From Pedobacter sp. UBA5917 (GTDB lineage Bacteria; Bacteroidota; Bacteroidia; Sphingobacteriales; Sphingobacteriaceae), in contig NZ_DJDT01000330.1 of assembly GCF_002432345.1 (NCBI RefSeq), positions 1 to 33,341 of the forward strand: a DNA stretch of 33,341 bases. Direction: 5' to 3'. The first letter of the stretch is position 1, and each line of letters starts with the position of its first letter. The notes under the pieces were generated by a model. The model searched no databases, was not told the DNA's origin, and saw only the letters and a program-made list of their open reading frames with translations. The position numbers were made by a program, and so were the translations under genes. Positions 32,517 to 33,341 of the stretch are shown one piece after another.

Positions 32517-33341
32517 ATGGATCATCAATATGACATTATCGTAATCGGATCAGGACCAGGCGGATATGTATCTGCTATCCGTGCCGCGCAATTGGGTAAA
32601 AAAGTTGCCCTTGTAGAAAAATATGCCGGTTTGGGCGGTACCTGTACCAATGTGGGTTGTATCCCTGCAAAAGCATTGTTGGATAGCTCAGAGCATTTTC
32701 ATCAGGCTAAAACAGATTTCGCTGTCCATGGTATAGAAACCGGGGATCTGAAGCTTAACTTTAAGCAGTTTATTGCCCGTAAAAAAGAGGTAATTGCCCA
32801 AAACAATGCGGGTTTAAACTTCCTGATGCGTAAAAATAAAATCACTTTATACCAGGGTATCGGTAGTTTTGAAGATGCCAAAACGTTAAATGTGAACACA
32901 GGAAACGGGGAAAGTTTAACGCTTAAAACAACTGATTTTATCATTGCCACCGGATCAAAACCTGCAAGTTTGCCTGGTATCGATATCGACAAAAAACGGA
33001 TCATCAGCTCTACCGAAGCCATGGATCTGCCTGAGCTGCCACAATCAATAATCATCATTGGTGGTGGCGTAATCGGAATAGAACTGGCTTCGATGTTTGC
33101 AAGGCTTGGTACACAGGTTACCATTATCGAATATGCCGATGCCATCCTGCCTACCATGGACAGGGAACTGGGAAAAACCCTGCAAAAAAGCCTGGGTAAG
33201 CTGAAAATAGTCTTCAAACTCAACCACCGCGTACAGCAGGTTGTAAATCAGAGCGAATCGGTTTCGGTTTCCTATCTTGATGATAAACAGCAGCTGCAAA
33301 CAGAAACGGCACAATATTGCTTAATGGCCGTTGGCCGCAAG
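32517..33341 (+). CDS. lpdA: Dihydrolipoyl dehydrogenase (partial, C-terminus off the window)
   Basis: The frame opens at ATG 32517 and runs 275 codons to the right edge without a stop; family members are about 460-470 residues, so roughly 60% is present. MDHQYDIIVIGSGPGGYVSA is the FAD-binding Rossmann motif. GGTCTNVGCIPAKALL carries the redox-active Cys43 and Cys48. FIIATGSKP and the NAD-binding IIIIGGGVIGIELASMFARL follow, then VGRK at the edge. It reoxidises dihydrolipoamide in 2-oxoacid dehydrogenase or glycine-cleavage complexes. No E1/E2 subunit gene is visible; instead it lies 57 nt after a NemR-like regulator with an operator between them. This hints at an inducible, stress-linked copy. 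A related disulfide reductase of the same family cannot be excluded without the dimer-interface domain. Confidence 0.9.
   Translation, partial: MDHQYDIIVIGSGPGGYVSAIRAAQLGKKVALVEKYAGLGGTCTNVGCIPAKALLDSSEHFHQAKTDFAVHGIETGDLKLNFKQFIARKKEVIAQNNAGLNFLMRKNKITLYQGIGSFEDAKTLNVNTGNGESLTLKTTDFIIATGSKPASLPGIDIDKKRIISSTEAMDLPELPQSIIIIGGGVIGIELASMFARLGTQVTIIEYADAILPTMDRELGKTLQKSLGKLKIVFKLNHRVQQVVNQSESVSVSYLDDKQQLQTETAQYCLMAVGRK

Noticed and set aside
32702..33223. 173-residue open frame on minus inside the lpd-like gene
   Set aside because: It is an antisense shadow of a gene with clear FAD and NAD motifs, has no recognisable domain, and arises from codon bias on the other strand.

Overview
The window reads as chromosome of a Bacteroidota member, most likely Sphingobacteriaceae and close to Pedobacter. 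The evidence is a SusC/SusD pair, a hybrid two-component regulator, a type IX secretion (T9SS) type-B sorted protein with its PorP/SprF partner, a GOB/PEDO-like B3 metallo-beta-lactamase, TAnnTTTG-type promoters and few Shine-Dalgarno sequences. No rRNA, tRNA, CRISPR array, integrase or insertion sequence was seen. Both edges cut genes: a DUF4097-like protein on the left and a dihydrolipoyl dehydrogenase on the right.

Layout. (1) 1-2310, minus: an ECF sigma factor with an ECF-type promoter, an overlapping anti-sigma-like HEAT protein and a DUF4097-like exported protein. (2) 2565-5015, plus: a soluble two-PAS histidine kinase and an exported subclass B3 beta-lactamase carrying Gln at the first zinc-ligand position. 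(3) 5016-5475: a gene-free stretch with a dispersed-repeat-like inverted repeat and palindromes. (4) 5476-11363: an outer-membrane barrel gene and two tandem VirJ/AcvB-like hydrolases on plus, converging on an MprF-like lipid aminoacyltransferase/flippase on minus, then a divergent Omp85-type barrel. (5) 11426-31790: a polysaccharide utilisation locus (PUL). All enzyme and transport genes are on minus, in transcription order: GH2, GH110-like beta-helix, sulfatase, LamG/beta-helix T9SS cargo, SprF, SusC, SusD and a DUF1735-type lipoprotein closed by a terminator. The hybrid two-component regulator diverges on plus. (6) 31840-33341, plus: a NemR-like TetR regulator and dihydrolipoyl dehydrogenase, each preceded by the same dyad operator.

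How it works together. The PUL enzymes suggest a sulfated, galactose-rich glycan, which is inference. The sulfatase would remove sulfate, the GH110-like and GH2 enzymes would cleave alpha- and beta-linked sugars, SusCD would import oligosaccharides, and the hybrid regulator would sense them. The best non-coding signal is a shared promoter architecture upstream of both GH2 and susC: two TGTTAC direct repeats exactly 21 bp apart, then 31 nt to a TAAMATTG -7 box. This is the likely operator of the hybrid regulator and splits the PUL into at least two co-regulated transcription units. Other points of interest are the matching Asp spacing in the two beta-helix proteins, the MprF/VirJ pairing and the Cys105/Lys175 pair in the TetR protein.
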